Source of the DNA: Prosthecobacter sp. SYSU 5D2 | GTDB taxonomy: Bacteria; Verrucomicrobiota; Verrucomicrobiia; Verrucomicrobiales; Verrucomicrobiaceae | Assembly: GCF_039655865.1 (NCBI RefSeq) | Contig: NZ_JBBYXL010000008.1 | Span: 186,001-250,000 of the forward strand | Direction: 5' to 3' | DNA length: 64,000 nt | Part shown: positions 34,371 through 43,448 of the stretch, one piece after another | Layout: the number at the start of each line of letters is the position of its first letter | Numbering within the stretch: position 1 is the stretch's first letter | The notes under the pieces: model-generated | The model's input: only the letters and a program-made list of their open reading frames with translations | What the model was told of the DNA's origin: nothing | The model's database searches: none | Made by a program: the position numbers and the translations under genes

Positions 34371-36632
34371 TCAGACTTCGTCCGTCTGGGTGAGCGTCTG
34401 GATCGCCGCTTTCAGTTCCGGCCAGTTGACGGGTTTGGTCAGATGGCGTGCGAAGCCTGCCACCAGGCTTTTTTTAATGTCTTCCTCCATGCCGTAGCCG
34501 CTGAGGGCGATGGCTGGCAGCGGACGCCGGGCGGCGAGCTGCTCCATGAGTTCATGCCCGCTGCCATCCGGCAGGCCGAGATCGCTGATCAGGAGATCGA
34601 AGCCGCCCGCCAGGCCTTTTTCCAGCCCTTCTGCAAGGGTGGTGGCGCAGGTGACCTGATGACCGGCACGCCTGAGCAGACGCGCCATCTGCTGGGCGCT
34701 GTCCTCATGGTCTTCCACCAGAAGGATGCGCGTGGACGCCTGGGGCGCGGGCTGTTGGTCAGGCTTGACCGGTGGGAGCAAACTGCGGGTGGAGGGCTCT
34801 GCCTGGGTGGGCAGGCGGATGGTAAAGGTGGCGCCGAGATCCTTTCCGCCACTGCTGGCGGTGAGGGTGCCGCCGTGCATGCCAATGATGGCCCGGCTGA
34901 TGGCCAGGCCCAGCCCCAGACCGCCGAAGCGGCGTGTGCGGGAGCGCTCCCCCTGCTCAAAGGCATCAAAAATGCGTGGCAGGATTTCCGGATCAATGCC
35001 GATGCCCGTATCGGTCACCTGGATGACCAGGTGCGGCTGGGCGGCCGGGTCAGCGGCCGGTTTCTCATTGTAAGCGCGGATGGTGATGCTGCCATTTTCC
35101 GGGGTGAATTTGCAGGCGTTTTGCAGCAGGTTCCACAGCACCTGGGTGATTCGGGCGGCATCCGCATGGATCCACGGAAAGTCAGGTTCATTCTCCAGGT
35201 TCACCCTCACGCCTTTCGCTGCGGCAGGGTCACGCAGGTAATTGTTCACCGCATGGATCAGCAGCGGTCGCAGGTCCACCGTCTGCGAATGCAGTTCCAG
35301 CTTGCCCCGGGCGATGCGGGTGACATCCAGCAGATCATCAATGATCCGCGCCTCCACCTCCACATTGCGGCGGATCATTTCCAAGTCCGGCTGCAGGGCT
35401 GCAGGCGTGGTTTTGTCCTCCTCCAGCAGGGCCAGCGTGGCCAGCACGGGGGAGAGCGGCGTGCGCAGTTCATGACTGAGGATGGCCAGAAACTCATCTT
35501 TGGCACGGTTGGCCGCCTCGGCGTTGTTTTTGGCATTTTGCAGGGCCACCTCCGTCTGCTTGGCCTGGGTGACGTCCATGCTGACGCCGCTCATGCGGAC
35601 CGGCTTCCCGTGCAGATCCTGGAAGACGCGGCCGCGGCTGGCCATGTGCCGGATTTCTTCATTGGGACCGCAAATGCGGAAGGCCACGTGGATGTCTTTC
35701 TGGCTGACGATGGCCTGTTTAAACTGCCGCTCCACTTCAAAACGGTCATCTCCATGGATCAACGAGAAAAAACCCTGGGGCGAGCCGTCCCAGTCCGTTT
35801 TTTGAATGCCATAAAGCGGAAACATGTAGTCATCCCAGGTCATCTGGTTGGTGGCCAGATTCCAGTCCCAGGTACCCGTTTCAGATCCTTCCAGGGCCAG
35901 CCGCAGGCGCTCCTCACTGTCCGCCAGGGCGGAGCTGGCCTCATCAATGCGCGTGAGCATCTGATTGAAGGCATCTGTCAGCTCGCCGATTTCATCACTG
36001 CCGTACTGCGTGGCGCGGACGGAATAATCCTGCCGCTCGGAGACCGCACGGGCCGTTTTGGCCAGCAGGCCGATGGGCCGGGTGATGAGCCGCTGCAGGG
36101 TGGTGGAGACCGCCAGGGAGCCGATGATGGCCCCCACGCAGGCAATGAGCACCAGGCCGCCATAGGCGAACAGCCGGGAATACATCTCGCTGAGGTCGGC
36201 CCGCAGGTAGATGGTGCCCAGGCGCTTGTTCTTTTCCATAATGGGCTGGAACATGATGAGGTGGGCCGCACCAAAGGCGCTGCCATCCGCCCCGGGCTCG
36301 GCGGGTATGGCCCGCAGGCCCGCCATGCTGGGATACTGGGCAAACAGTTTTCCCTGGCTGTCATAGATGGCCGCAGCGGTGATCTGCGGCTCGGCAGAAA
36401 GCACGCTGAGCACCTCCGTGGCATCCTCCTGGTCTGCAAAAGCCAGGGAGCTGGTGCTGATGGAGCCGATCACCCTGGCCAGCACACTGGTATTGTTTGT
36501 CAGGGCCGAGCTGAAAGTCAGCGCCTCGTAGGCCATCACCGCCCCACCCATCAGGACAAGCGCGAGACTGGTGGTCAAAAGAAGGACCACCATCAACTTG
36601 CGTTTGATGGGTGCATTGCGGAGGGCAATCAT
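34371..36632 (-). CDS. CHASE8-like hybrid histidine kinase with receiver domain
   Basis: A 753-aa inner-membrane signalling protein. TM1 is about residues 13-35, followed by a CHASE8-like sensor (SSALTNNTSVLARVIGSIST and EPQITAAAIYDSQGKLFAQY), TM2 about 155-178, and HAMP (RLITRPIGLLAKTARAVSER). A PAS domain (about 235-360) leads into HisKA with H387 in AILSHELRTPLS and the ATPase region (N-box NLLQNACKF, DTGIGI, GLGLGLAISR). The C-terminal receiver (about 634-750) has phosphoacceptor D684 in ISDLGLPDG and K733 in LTKP. It is the last gene of an operon after a YfiR-family protein, 3 bp downstream of it. Confidence 0.9.
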   Translation of the reverse strand: MIALRNAPIKRKLMVVLLLTTSLALVLMGGAVMAYEALTFSSALTNNTSVLARVIGSISTSSLAFADQEDATEVLSVLSAEPQITAAAIYDSQGKLFAQYPSMAGLRAIPAEPGADGSAFGAAHLIMFQPIMEKNKRLGTIYLRADLSEMYSRLFAYGGLVLIACVGAIIGSLAVSTTLQRLITRPIGLLAKTARAVSERQDYSVRATQYGSDEIGELTDAFNQMLTRIDEASSALADSEERLRLALEGSETGTWDWNLATNQMTWDDYMFPLYGIQKTDWDGSPQGFFSLIHGDDRFEVERQFKQAIVSQKDIHVAFRICGPNEEIRHMASRGRVFQDLHGKPVRMSGVSMDVTQAKQTEVALQNAKNNAEAANRAKDEFLAILSHELRTPLSPVLATLALLEEDKTTPAALQPDLEMIRRNVEVEARIIDDLLDVTRIARGKLELHSQTVDLRPLLIHAVNNYLRDPAAAKGVRVNLENEPDFPWIHADAARITQVLWNLLQNACKFTPENGSITIRAYNEKPAADPAAQPHLVIQVTDTGIGIDPEILPRIFDAFEQGERSRTRRFGGLGLGLAISRAIIGMHGGTLTASSGGKDLGATFTIRLPTQAEPSTRSLLPPVKPDQQPAPQASTRILLVEDHEDSAQQMARLLRRAGHQVTCATTLAEGLEKGLAGGFDLLISDLGLPDGSGHELMEQLAARRPLPAIALSGYGMEEDIKKSLVAGFARHLTKPVNWPELKAAIQTLTQTDEV

Positions 36633-36635
36633 GTG

Positions 36636-37208
36636 TCAGCGTCTTATATCGGCTATGCGAAGCAATTTGGAGCTAATTTCCACTTTGGCCGCGCTGACTG
36701 GCTGTAGAAATATGCGCACCCGGATCTTATTTTGCTCCGAGGTCAGGGCGATCATGCCGCCTTTGTCTAAAAAAGTGTCACTTTCGCCGACGGTCACGAC
36801 GCTGTGGCCGTTAAGAGTGGTGAAGACGCCGGGATGGCGCGCCAGCTCCGCGTCGCTGATGAACAGGAGGTGGCAGTTTCGTGCTTCCGCAGGGCTCTTG
36901 TAGTATTCCAGACGGATGCCGCGTCCGCGCACCATCTCTCCCTCAACGGTCTCGCTCAGGAGCGAGCCGAAAGGGTTGCTGCCCAGCACGCCGATGACAA
37001 AGGGGGTCTTGTCAGTCGTGAAAGACTGGGGCGGCCAGTCAATGAACTGGCAGAAATTGTACAAGAACACCGCTTTCAGCGAGTATTCCCGGTTGTTGAT
37101 CTGGGCCTCGGCCGTGACCTTGGGCACGCCCGGCAGCAGCAGGAGCAGCAGCGCCAGCACTGCTGCAGTCCATCCTCGTTGGGCGGTTTTACGGGTTAAA
37201 AGGTCCAT
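36636..37208 (-). CDS. YfiR-family (DUF4154) periplasmic protein
   Basis: A 190-aa secreted protein with a hydrophobic leader (WTAAVLALLLLLLPGVPKVT). The DUF4154/YfiR pattern is clear: REYSLKAVFLYNFCQFIDWP, then PFVIGVLGSNPFG, then NCHLLFISDAELAR, then SVVTVGESDTFLDKGGMIAL and the C-terminal EISSKLLRIADI. In Pseudomonas YfiR binds the CHASE8 domain of the diguanylate cyclase YfiN and represses it. Here the partner encoded 3 bp downstream is a CHASE8-like histidine kinase. The start overlaps the stop of the TonB receptor by 13 bp. Confidence 0.9.
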   Translation of the reverse strand: MDLLTRKTAQRGWTAAVLALLLLLLPGVPKVTAEAQINNREYSLKAVFLYNFCQFIDWPPQSFTTDKTPFVIGVLGSNPFGSLLSETVEGEMVRGRGIRLEYYKSPAEARNCHLLFISDAELARHPGVFTTLNGHSVVTVGESDTFLDKGGMIALTSEQNKIRVRIFLQPVSAAKVEISSKLLRIADIRR

Positions 37209-39166
37209 GTGGCCATGAGATAAACACTGCGACCCACTTCACGGGTCGGGACCCGCCGAAATTCCGGATGCGCTTCGTCCAGCAGATTCCGCCCCACGAT
37301 GGCCAGCTCCAGGTCCTTCGTCGCCTGCCAGCCCAGCCGCAGGTCAAAGGTGGAATAGGACGGTGTATCGGACAGTGTCGCCTGGGCCAGCTCGTCCACA
37401 TGCCGGAAGGTGACATCCAGTTCCAGGTTCCCCGGCAGGTCCATGGAGGAGCGGGCCACGAGGATGTGGTTAGGATCATTGCGCTCCCCGGCACCCCCAT
37501 TGGCGTCCCTGCTGCCGGGACTGCGACGCAGATACGTTTGCATCAGCGTATAGCCCACGTTGATCCGCCACCAAGCAGCAGGCTGCCACTTCACATCCAG
37601 TTCGGCTCCATAAGACTCCCCCTCGACACCGTTGGCTAAAATAATAGGAAACGCGGCCGCGCCTACTGGCTCCAGGCTTCGTACATTATCGTGATCATTA
37701 TAGAAGAGTGCCAGGTCAGTGGTGAGATTAGAACGCCATTTAGCGCGGTAACCGAGTTCGTAGGCAATCGTCACTTCAGATTCAAAATCACGATTGCTGA
37801 GCAATAAAGGCGTGGCGAAATCCGGATTGGGGATGAGATAATCCTGGTCAATACGTGACGGCGTACGCACCGCCCGTGAAACCGCCCCCCAAAAAGTCTG
37901 CGTGTTCGTGGGGGTAAAGGCAAAGCGGATGCTGGGCTGGTATTCAAAACCGCTGAAGGTGTTGTATTCAAACTTGGACCCCAAAGTCAGCGTCAGCACA
38001 TCCGGCATCAGGTGGATTTCATCCTGTAAAAAGCCGCTGTATAGATAAAGCACCTCACTGGCCGGTATAAAAGCCGATCCGGGACCTTGGTCGGTGATGT
38101 CATCATGCGAGGACCGCAGATTGAGTCCCCAGACGAAATCCTGACGCGGACTGAGCTTAAAATTGTGCTGGAACTCCAGGTCATAAGTTTTGCGGGTCTC
38201 CCCCAACACGCCAGGAAGCTCCCGATGCGTGTGGTCATAATAAGCCTGGATAGAAAGGCTTTCCTCAGAAGAAATATGTCGCGTCCAGCGGAGCATCAGA
38301 TTGCCGCCGCCGACCTCAACGTCATCCGCCAGTCCGGCTCCGAAGCGCCCGGTGTAAAGATCCCCCTGGAAGGTCAGTTCATCTGTATCGGAGATTGCCG
38401 AATCCAGCCTGAAACCGCCCTTGGTCAGACTGTATTCGTCTTCCAAATCCGTTCCGCTGAACTCCTGGCTCAGGCTGTCCCGGTTTAGCGTGGTCACATA
38501 GGCGCGGTAATAGGTGCTGTCGCCGATCTTCCCGCCATAGCGCACCCCGCCGAATCCCCGGTCCTCATTGCCAGTTCCGCCCTGCATCATCCAGCCCTGG
38601 GTGTCGCGGGCGTGTTTGGAGCGGATGTTGATGACGCCATTGACCGCATTGGCCCCCCACAGGGTGGCCCCAGGGCCCCGGATGACTTCGATCTGCTCGA
38701 TGTCCGGCAGGAAGGTATGTTGCACGTCCCAAAACACCCCGGCATACAGCGGCGTGTAAAGGCTGCGGCCATCCATCAGCACCTGCATCTTGTTGGCCGT
38801 CGTCGAATTGAAACCTCGGGAGGTAATGGCCCAGTTGGACCCCGTCACCTGCGCCACATGCAGCCCGGTGGCCAGCCGCAGAGTGTCCGGCAGATTCGTG
38901 GCCCCGTACCGGCGAATGTCCTCATCCGTAATGACATCAATGGCACTGGCCGCCTTGAGCATGGATTCCGGCCGCCGGGAGACGGAGGTGATTTCCAGAT
39001 CCATGAGCTGCTCCAGCGGCAGCCGCTTGAGCGTCGCGGGCGCATAGTCTTCCGTTACCTGCCCCATCGTCATAGAACAGGACCCGCCAGCCAGCATCGT
39101 GCAAAGCACGATAGTGGGCCAGCCCGGGCATCTGTTCTGACATGACGCATACCTTTCACGAGTCAT
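37196..39166 (-). CDS. TonB-dependent outer-membrane receptor
   Basis: A 656-aa receptor with plug domain (LEITSVSRRPESMLKAASAI, then IEVIRGPGATLWGANAVNG) and an outer-membrane beta-barrel that ends in Phe (SVYLMATWTF). The leader region (IVLCTMLAGGSCSMTMGQ) is hydrophobic and contains a Cys. It has the short-plug layout common in receptors associated with YfiR (DUF4154) proteins. The ligand is unknown. It is first in a three-gene minus-strand unit with yfiR-like and histidine kinase genes; an inverted repeat in the upstream 85 bp may be the regulatory site. Confidence 0.92.
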   Translation of the reverse strand: MTRERYASCQNRCPGWPTIVLCTMLAGGSCSMTMGQVTEDYAPATLKRLPLEQLMDLEITSVSRRPESMLKAASAIDVITDEDIRRYGATNLPDTLRLATGLHVAQVTGSNWAITSRGFNSTTANKMQVLMDGRSLYTPLYAGVFWDVQHTFLPDIEQIEVIRGPGATLWGANAVNGVINIRSKHARDTQGWMMQGGTGNEDRGFGGVRYGGKIGDSTYYRAYVTTLNRDSLSQEFSGTDLEDEYSLTKGGFRLDSAISDTDELTFQGDLYTGRFGAGLADDVEVGGGNLMLRWTRHISSEESLSIQAYYDHTHRELPGVLGETRKTYDLEFQHNFKLSPRQDFVWGLNLRSSHDDITDQGPGSAFIPASEVLYLYSGFLQDEIHLMPDVLTLTLGSKFEYNTFSGFEYQPSIRFAFTPTNTQTFWGAVSRAVRTPSRIDQDYLIPNPDFATPLLLSNRDFESEVTIAYELGYRAKWRSNLTTDLALFYNDHDNVRSLEPVGAAAFPIILANGVEGESYGAELDVKWQPAAWWRINVGYTLMQTYLRRSPGSRDANGGAGERNDPNHILVARSSMDLPGNLELDVTFRHVDELAQATLSDTPSYSTFDLRLGWQATKDLELAIVGRNLLDEAHPEFRRVPTREVGRSVYLMATWTF

Positions 39167-39201
39167 GGTTGCGATTTAACATGCCTGCATTGTGAAGTGC
39201 C

Positions 39202-39233
39202 AAGTACTTTTTGTTGCATTCAAAAAGTAACTT
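39202..39233. repeat. Inverted repeat upstream of the TonB-receptor operon
   Basis: Near-perfect arms AAGTACTTTTTG (39202-39213) and CAAAAAGTAACTT (39221-39233) enclose a 7-nt loop. The site lies 36-67 bp upstream of the receptor start codon and between it and the stop of recD2. It could be an operator or a weak AT-rich terminator for recD2. Confidence 0.5.
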
Positions 39234-39251
39234 CTCTTTTTGTCCTACATA

Positions 39252-41474
39252 TTAAATGGCGGCGATTTTTAAGCCAGCCCGATGACTGCCGCTGAATGAT
39301 TCCATTGCGACCGTCAGTCCCGTCCACCTTTTCCGGCTTTCCTGCCTGCCCACCGCCAGGCTGAGCGCACGCGGATCTCCGACTAGCACCACCAGCTTTC
39401 GCGCCCGGGTGATGGCCGTGTAAATGAGGCTGCGCTCCAGCAAAACGTAATGCTGGGTGCTCACCGGAATGATCACACAGGGAAATTCGCTGCCCTGGCT
39501 TTTATGAATGGTCAGCGCGTAGGCCAGTTGTAGCTCATCCAGCTCCCCCGGTTCGTATTCAATCAGGCGCTCGCTTTCAAAGCGCACGTAGAGTTTCAGC
39601 GGCTCCGTCTCGATGCTGACAATGTGGCCAATGTCGCCATTGAAGACTTCCTTGTCATAGTTGTTTTGCGTCTGGATGACCTTGTCGCCCACGCGGTAGG
39701 TGGTCTGAAAACGCTCCAGTTCATACTTCAGCTCACTGGGCGGATTCAGCGCAGCTTGCAGCGCCTCATTCAGGCTGCGGGTGCCCAGGATGTGACGGTT
39801 CATCGGTGTCAGCACCTGGATGTCCTGGATGGGATCAAACTTGTACTTCGCCGGCAGCCGTTGATGCGCCAGTTGCACGATAAGGTCGCGGGTTTCCTCC
39901 GGTGACTGTGTTTCCAGGAAAAAGAAATCGCCATCGCGCTGCGGTTTCAGGTCCGGAACGCGGCCCCGGTTCATCTCATGGGCACTGGTGATGATGCGGC
40001 TGGTCGCAGCCTGGCGGAAGATCTCGGTGAGCTGCACGCACGGCACCTGGCCGCTGGCGATGAGGTCATTCAGCACCATGCCCGGCCCCACGGAGGGAAG
40101 CTGGTCCGCATCCCCCACCAGCAGCAGATGTGCGCCCTCCGGCAGCGCAGAGAGGAACTGCGCCATCAGCGGTGCATCCAGCATGGAGCATTCATCCACC
40201 ACGAAAAGATCTCCCGTCAGCGGCTTGCCCCGATGCCTTCCCCAGGTGCCGGTGCCCTGGTATTCTAACAAACGATGCAACGTCTTCGCCTCCAGCCCCG
40301 TGCTTTCGTTCAGCCGCTTCGCCGCCCGGCCTGTGGGCGCGGCCAGCACCCGCTTCACCTGCTGCTTACCCAGGATGGCCAGGATCGTCCGCAGAATGGT
40401 CGTTTTGCCCACGCCGGGCCCGCCGGTGATGATGAGACAGCGATTTTTCAATGCCTCTTTGACCGCCCGCTGCTGGCTATCCGCAAGCACCTTGCCCGTA
40501 TCCAGCGCCGCCTGCGCCATCAGCTTGTCCACATCCATCGGCGGATAAGACGCGGGCTGGCGGGTGAGCTCGCGGATGGATCTGGCGATGCTCTGCTCCG
40601 CCGCGCGCAGATGCGGCAGGTATAAAAAGTCCGCTCCATGCAGCGCATGCCGCTCCAGCAAAGTGCTCGCGATGAGCGCCTCCACCTCCGTTGGCACCAG
40701 TTCCTCCGCACAGCCTAAAAGCTGCACCGTCTGCTCCAGCACATAACGCTCCGGCGCGCAGCAATGGCCGCTGCTGGCCGCCGTCTCCAGCACATGCAAG
40801 ATCCCCGCCCGCAATCGCTCCGGCGCATCCTTCGCCACACCCATCTGATGCGCGATACCGTCCGCCGTTTTAAACCCGATGCCGTGGATGTCCTGCGCCA
40901 GCCGGTAAGGGTTCGTCGTCAGCACCGAAAGCGCTTCATCCCCATAGGTCTTGTGGATGCGCAGCGCCCGCGAGGAGCTGATGCCGTTCTGGTGCAGAAA
41001 CAGCATGATGTTGTGCACGGACTTCTGCTTCATCCACGACTCGCGGATCTCCTGCCGCCGCTTTTTGCCGATGCCCTCCACACCCTCCAGCTTGGCCGAC
41101 TCGTTCTCGATGATCTCGAAGATGTCCTTGCCGAATTTCTTCACCAGCCGCTTCGCATACGCCGGGCCGATGCCTTCAATCAACCCGCTGCCCAGATACT
41201 TCTCGATGCCCTCGCGGGAGTCCGGCCGCGTCAGCTTCAGCTTCTCCGCTTTAAACTGCTGCCCATAGTCACGCGTGGCCTCCCAGCGGCCCACGGCTTC
41301 AAACTGCTCCCCCGCTACCACACGCGGAGATTTGCCGATCAGGCTCACCGCCTCGCGCCGCCCCTGGGGGAGGACCTTCAGGATGCAATAACCCGTCTCC
41401 TCCGTGTGATACACCACCCGCTCCACCAGCCCATGCAGGGTCTCGGTGGGGGCTGGAGAGGCATCACGGTTCAT
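39252..41474 (-). CDS. recD2: RecD2-type ATP-dependent DNA helicase
   Basis: A 740-aa 5'-3' helicase of the stand-alone RecD2 type, not part of a RecBCD complex. The N-terminal OB-like and HhH region contains GIGPAYAKRLVKKFG and GVEGIGKKRRQEIRESW. Walker A is GGPGVGKTT (residues 351-359), with motif II VVDECSMLDAPLMAQ, LLLVGDADQLPSVGPGMVL, and the C-terminal LAYALTIHKSQGSEFPCVI and YTAITRARKLVVLVGD. It acts in DNA repair. The nearby recQ and hrpB are unrelated single genes. It stands alone on the minus strand. Confidence 0.95.
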   Translation of the reverse strand: MNRDASPAPTETLHGLVERVVYHTEETGYCILKVLPQGRREAVSLIGKSPRVVAGEQFEAVGRWEATRDYGQQFKAEKLKLTRPDSREGIEKYLGSGLIEGIGPAYAKRLVKKFGKDIFEIIENESAKLEGVEGIGKKRRQEIRESWMKQKSVHNIMLFLHQNGISSSRALRIHKTYGDEALSVLTTNPYRLAQDIHGIGFKTADGIAHQMGVAKDAPERLRAGILHVLETAASSGHCCAPERYVLEQTVQLLGCAEELVPTEVEALIASTLLERHALHGADFLYLPHLRAAEQSIARSIRELTRQPASYPPMDVDKLMAQAALDTGKVLADSQQRAVKEALKNRCLIITGGPGVGKTTILRTILAILGKQQVKRVLAAPTGRAAKRLNESTGLEAKTLHRLLEYQGTGTWGRHRGKPLTGDLFVVDECSMLDAPLMAQFLSALPEGAHLLLVGDADQLPSVGPGMVLNDLIASGQVPCVQLTEIFRQAATSRIITSAHEMNRGRVPDLKPQRDGDFFFLETQSPEETRDLIVQLAHQRLPAKYKFDPIQDIQVLTPMNRHILGTRSLNEALQAALNPPSELKYELERFQTTYRVGDKVIQTQNNYDKEVFNGDIGHIVSIETEPLKLYVRFESERLIEYEPGELDELQLAYALTIHKSQGSEFPCVIIPVSTQHYVLLERSLIYTAITRARKLVVLVGDPRALSLAVGRQESRKRWTGLTVAMESFSGSHRAGLKIAAI

Positions 41475-41535
41475 GGCCCATAGACTACGGTGCAGTGCGG
41501 GCAGGCTGCAAACACTCTTCGTCTAATGCCCGCCG

Positions 41536-41889
41536 CTAGGAGCGCATGAGCAGCCAGATGACCACCGCAAACAACATCACAAGACCGCCGAAAAACACAA
41601 ACGGGGTGAGCTTGAGAATCAACCGTCGCTGCTGCACTCCAGGATGGCTTTCGATGCGTTCCATTTCGGCCATGACCGCCTGGACCTGCTCCGGCAAGAA
41701 CTGCGGTTTCCTGCCCGCCTGAATCTCACGCGAGACAGCTTCCAGCTTTTCAGGCTTCAGGTAATGATCCGTGATGATAAGGTGGCGCGCCCGGTCCTCC
41801 AGGCTCTGCGGCAGATAGCGGCAACCAGGGCAGGTCGTCCACGCCCCGGTTTTCATGTGTCCACATTCCAGGCAAACGGCAGCAGTCAT
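41536..41889 (-). CDS. Zinc-ribbon protein with C-terminal membrane helix
   Basis: A 117-aa protein from ATG 41889 (an in-frame start at 41901 is possible). A four-Cys zinc ribbon opens it (VCLECG and TCPGCR: C6, C9, C20, C23). A charged helical middle follows (LTLSEDRARH-like stretch at about 35-85), and one hydrophobic helix near the end (VFFGGLVMLFAVVIWLLM) makes it tail-anchored. I do not recognise the family beyond the zinc ribbon. It is monocistronic in the same direction as recD2, 61 bp upstream of it. Confidence 0.65.
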   Translation of the reverse strand: MTAAVCLECGHMKTGAWTTCPGCRYLPQSLEDRARHLIITDHYLKPEKLEAVSREIQAGRKPQFLPEQVQAVMAEMERIESHPGVQQRRLILKLTPFVFFGGLVMLFAVVIWLLMRS

Positions 41890-42123
41890 GGTGTTAATCA
41901 ATTTCGATGCCGACGAGAATCATCGGAGCTGAGTGTCTTTTCAATCGGAGCGAGCTAAAATTTGATCCGCCTTCAGCATTGCGATGATCCAAATGGATTT
42001 GCGGAATTTTGGCAAGCCGGGAAGTAAAATGAGTCTGGCTTTTGCTGGAAAAACAGACGCCTTGTGAATTCTGGATAAGTTTATGCGCCACGGTTCGTCC
42101 TTCTGCTGATCCCTTTTTTCACC

Positions 42124-43371
42124 ATGCGCCTTTTGTTTCCCCTCCTCGCCATTACCACCTTTGCATCGGCTGAAGACTGGCCGGAATTTCGCGGACCTTC
42201 CAGCCAGGGCCAGACCGCCGTCACCGGCCTGCCCACGGAGTGGAACCCGGACTTCAAAAAGAACATCCTGTGGAAAGCTCCGGTGCCGGGCATCGGCTGG
42301 TCATCGCCGGTGGTGGTGGGCGACCGCATTTATCTGACCTCCGCCGTGGCTGCGGGCGGCACGGACAAACCGGAAGTGGATCGCAGTCTGCGCACCCTTT
42401 GCCTCCAGGCCGCCGATGGAAAAGTGGTGTGGGATGTGGAGGTGTTTGTGCAGCCGAAAGATGCGCCCCAGGTGCACAAAAAGAACAGCCACGCCAGCCC
42501 CACGCCCGTGCACGAGGACGGCAAGCTGTATGTCCACTTTGGCCACCAGGGCAGCGCCTGCCTGAATGCCGCCGACGGCAGCGTGGTGTGGAAGACGCAG
42601 GCCTTTGCGTACAATCCGGTGCATGGCAACGGCGGCAGCCCTGTCATCGAAGGCGGGCTGTTTATCTTCAATGCCGATGCCGATGTGAACCCGTCCGTCA
42701 TCGCTCTGGACAAGACCACCGGCAAGCAGGTGTGGAAATTTGCCCGCGTCAGCGAGGCGAAGAACAAGTTCTCCTTCAGCACGCCGCTGATGATCGAGGT
42801 CAACGGCCAGCGCCAGCTCATCAGCGCCGGCAGCGGTGTGGTGAATGCGCTGGACCCGCAGACCGGCAAGGAAATCTGGAAGGCGCGTTATGACCAGGGC
42901 TACTCCGTCGTACCGCGCCCACTTTATGCGCATGGCATGATCTACGTCACCACCGGTTATGGCAAACCTGTCGCCCTGGCCATCCGCGCCGACGGGAAGG
43001 GCGATGTCACGGATACCCACATCGCCTGGAAGATTGAGAAATTTGTCCCGCACAATCCCAGCATGGTCGTGGTGGGAGATGAACTGTACTTTGTGGCGGA
43101 CAATGGCGTGCTGACCTGTGCCGATGTGAAGACCGGCACGGTGCATTATCAGGAGCGCTGCACCGGCCCCATCAGCGCCTCCATCCTGCATGCCGACGGC
43201 AGGCTGTACCTCCAGGATGAAAAAGGCCTGGGCGTGGTGGTGCAGCCGGGGAAGAGCTTTCGCATCCTGGCCAAGAACGACATGAAAGAGCGCTCCCTGG
43301 CCTCCTATGCCGTGGTGGAGAATGATTTCCTGATCCGCACGGAAAGCCACCTGTGGCGTGTTGGGAAATGA
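42124..43371 (+). CDS. Secreted PQQ-like beta-propeller protein
   Basis: A 415-aa protein with a signal peptide (MRLLFPLLAITTFASA). The mature part has PQQ-type propeller blades: DWPEFRGPSSQGQ (typical opening), WSSPVVVGDRIYLTSAV, GKLYVHFGHQGSACLNAADG, NPSVIALDKTTGKQVWKFAR and SAGSGVVNALDPQTGKEIWK. These families are common in Planctomycetes and Verrucomicrobia and act as secreted scaffolds or BamB-like proteins; a PQQ cofactor is not implied. It has no clear operon partner. The following gene is also a propeller-like protein 77 bp later. Confidence 0.9.
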   Translation: MRLLFPLLAITTFASAEDWPEFRGPSSQGQTAVTGLPTEWNPDFKKNILWKAPVPGIGWSSPVVVGDRIYLTSAVAAGGTDKPEVDRSLRTLCLQAADGKVVWDVEVFVQPKDAPQVHKKNSHASPTPVHEDGKLYVHFGHQGSACLNAADGSVVWKTQAFAYNPVHGNGGSPVIEGGLFIFNADADVNPSVIALDKTTGKQVWKFARVSEAKNKFSFSTPLMIEVNGQRQLISAGSGVVNALDPQTGKEIWKARYDQGYSVVPRPLYAHGMIYVTTGYGKPVALAIRADGKGDVTDTHIAWKIEKFVPHNPSMVVVGDELYFVADNGVLTCADVKTGTVHYQERCTGPISASILHADGRLYLQDEKGLGVVVQPGKSFRILAKNDMKERSLASYAVVENDFLIRTESHLWRVGK

Positions 43372-43394
43372 GGCCGTTTTGAGCGGCATCACAT

Positions 43395-43441
43395 TCATAC
43401 GCATCTTGGTCGTAACAAGGCGGCCAGGTGTCTGCGTATGA
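43395..43441 (+). repeat. Two-tier inverted repeat just upstream of the 452-aa gene
   Basis: Outer arms TCATACGCA (43395-43403) and TGCGTATGA (43433-43441) are perfect; inside lies CTTG...CAAG around a 7-nt loop. The right arm ends 7 bp before the ATG at 43449, so it could be an operator or could occlude the ribosome-binding region. Confidence 0.45.
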
Positions 43442-43448
43442 TCCGCCC

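Noticed and set aside
34344-36707. 787-aa plus-strand ORF
   Set aside because: It is the antisense shadow of the histidine kinase gene; His/Gln/Gly-rich composition and no domain.
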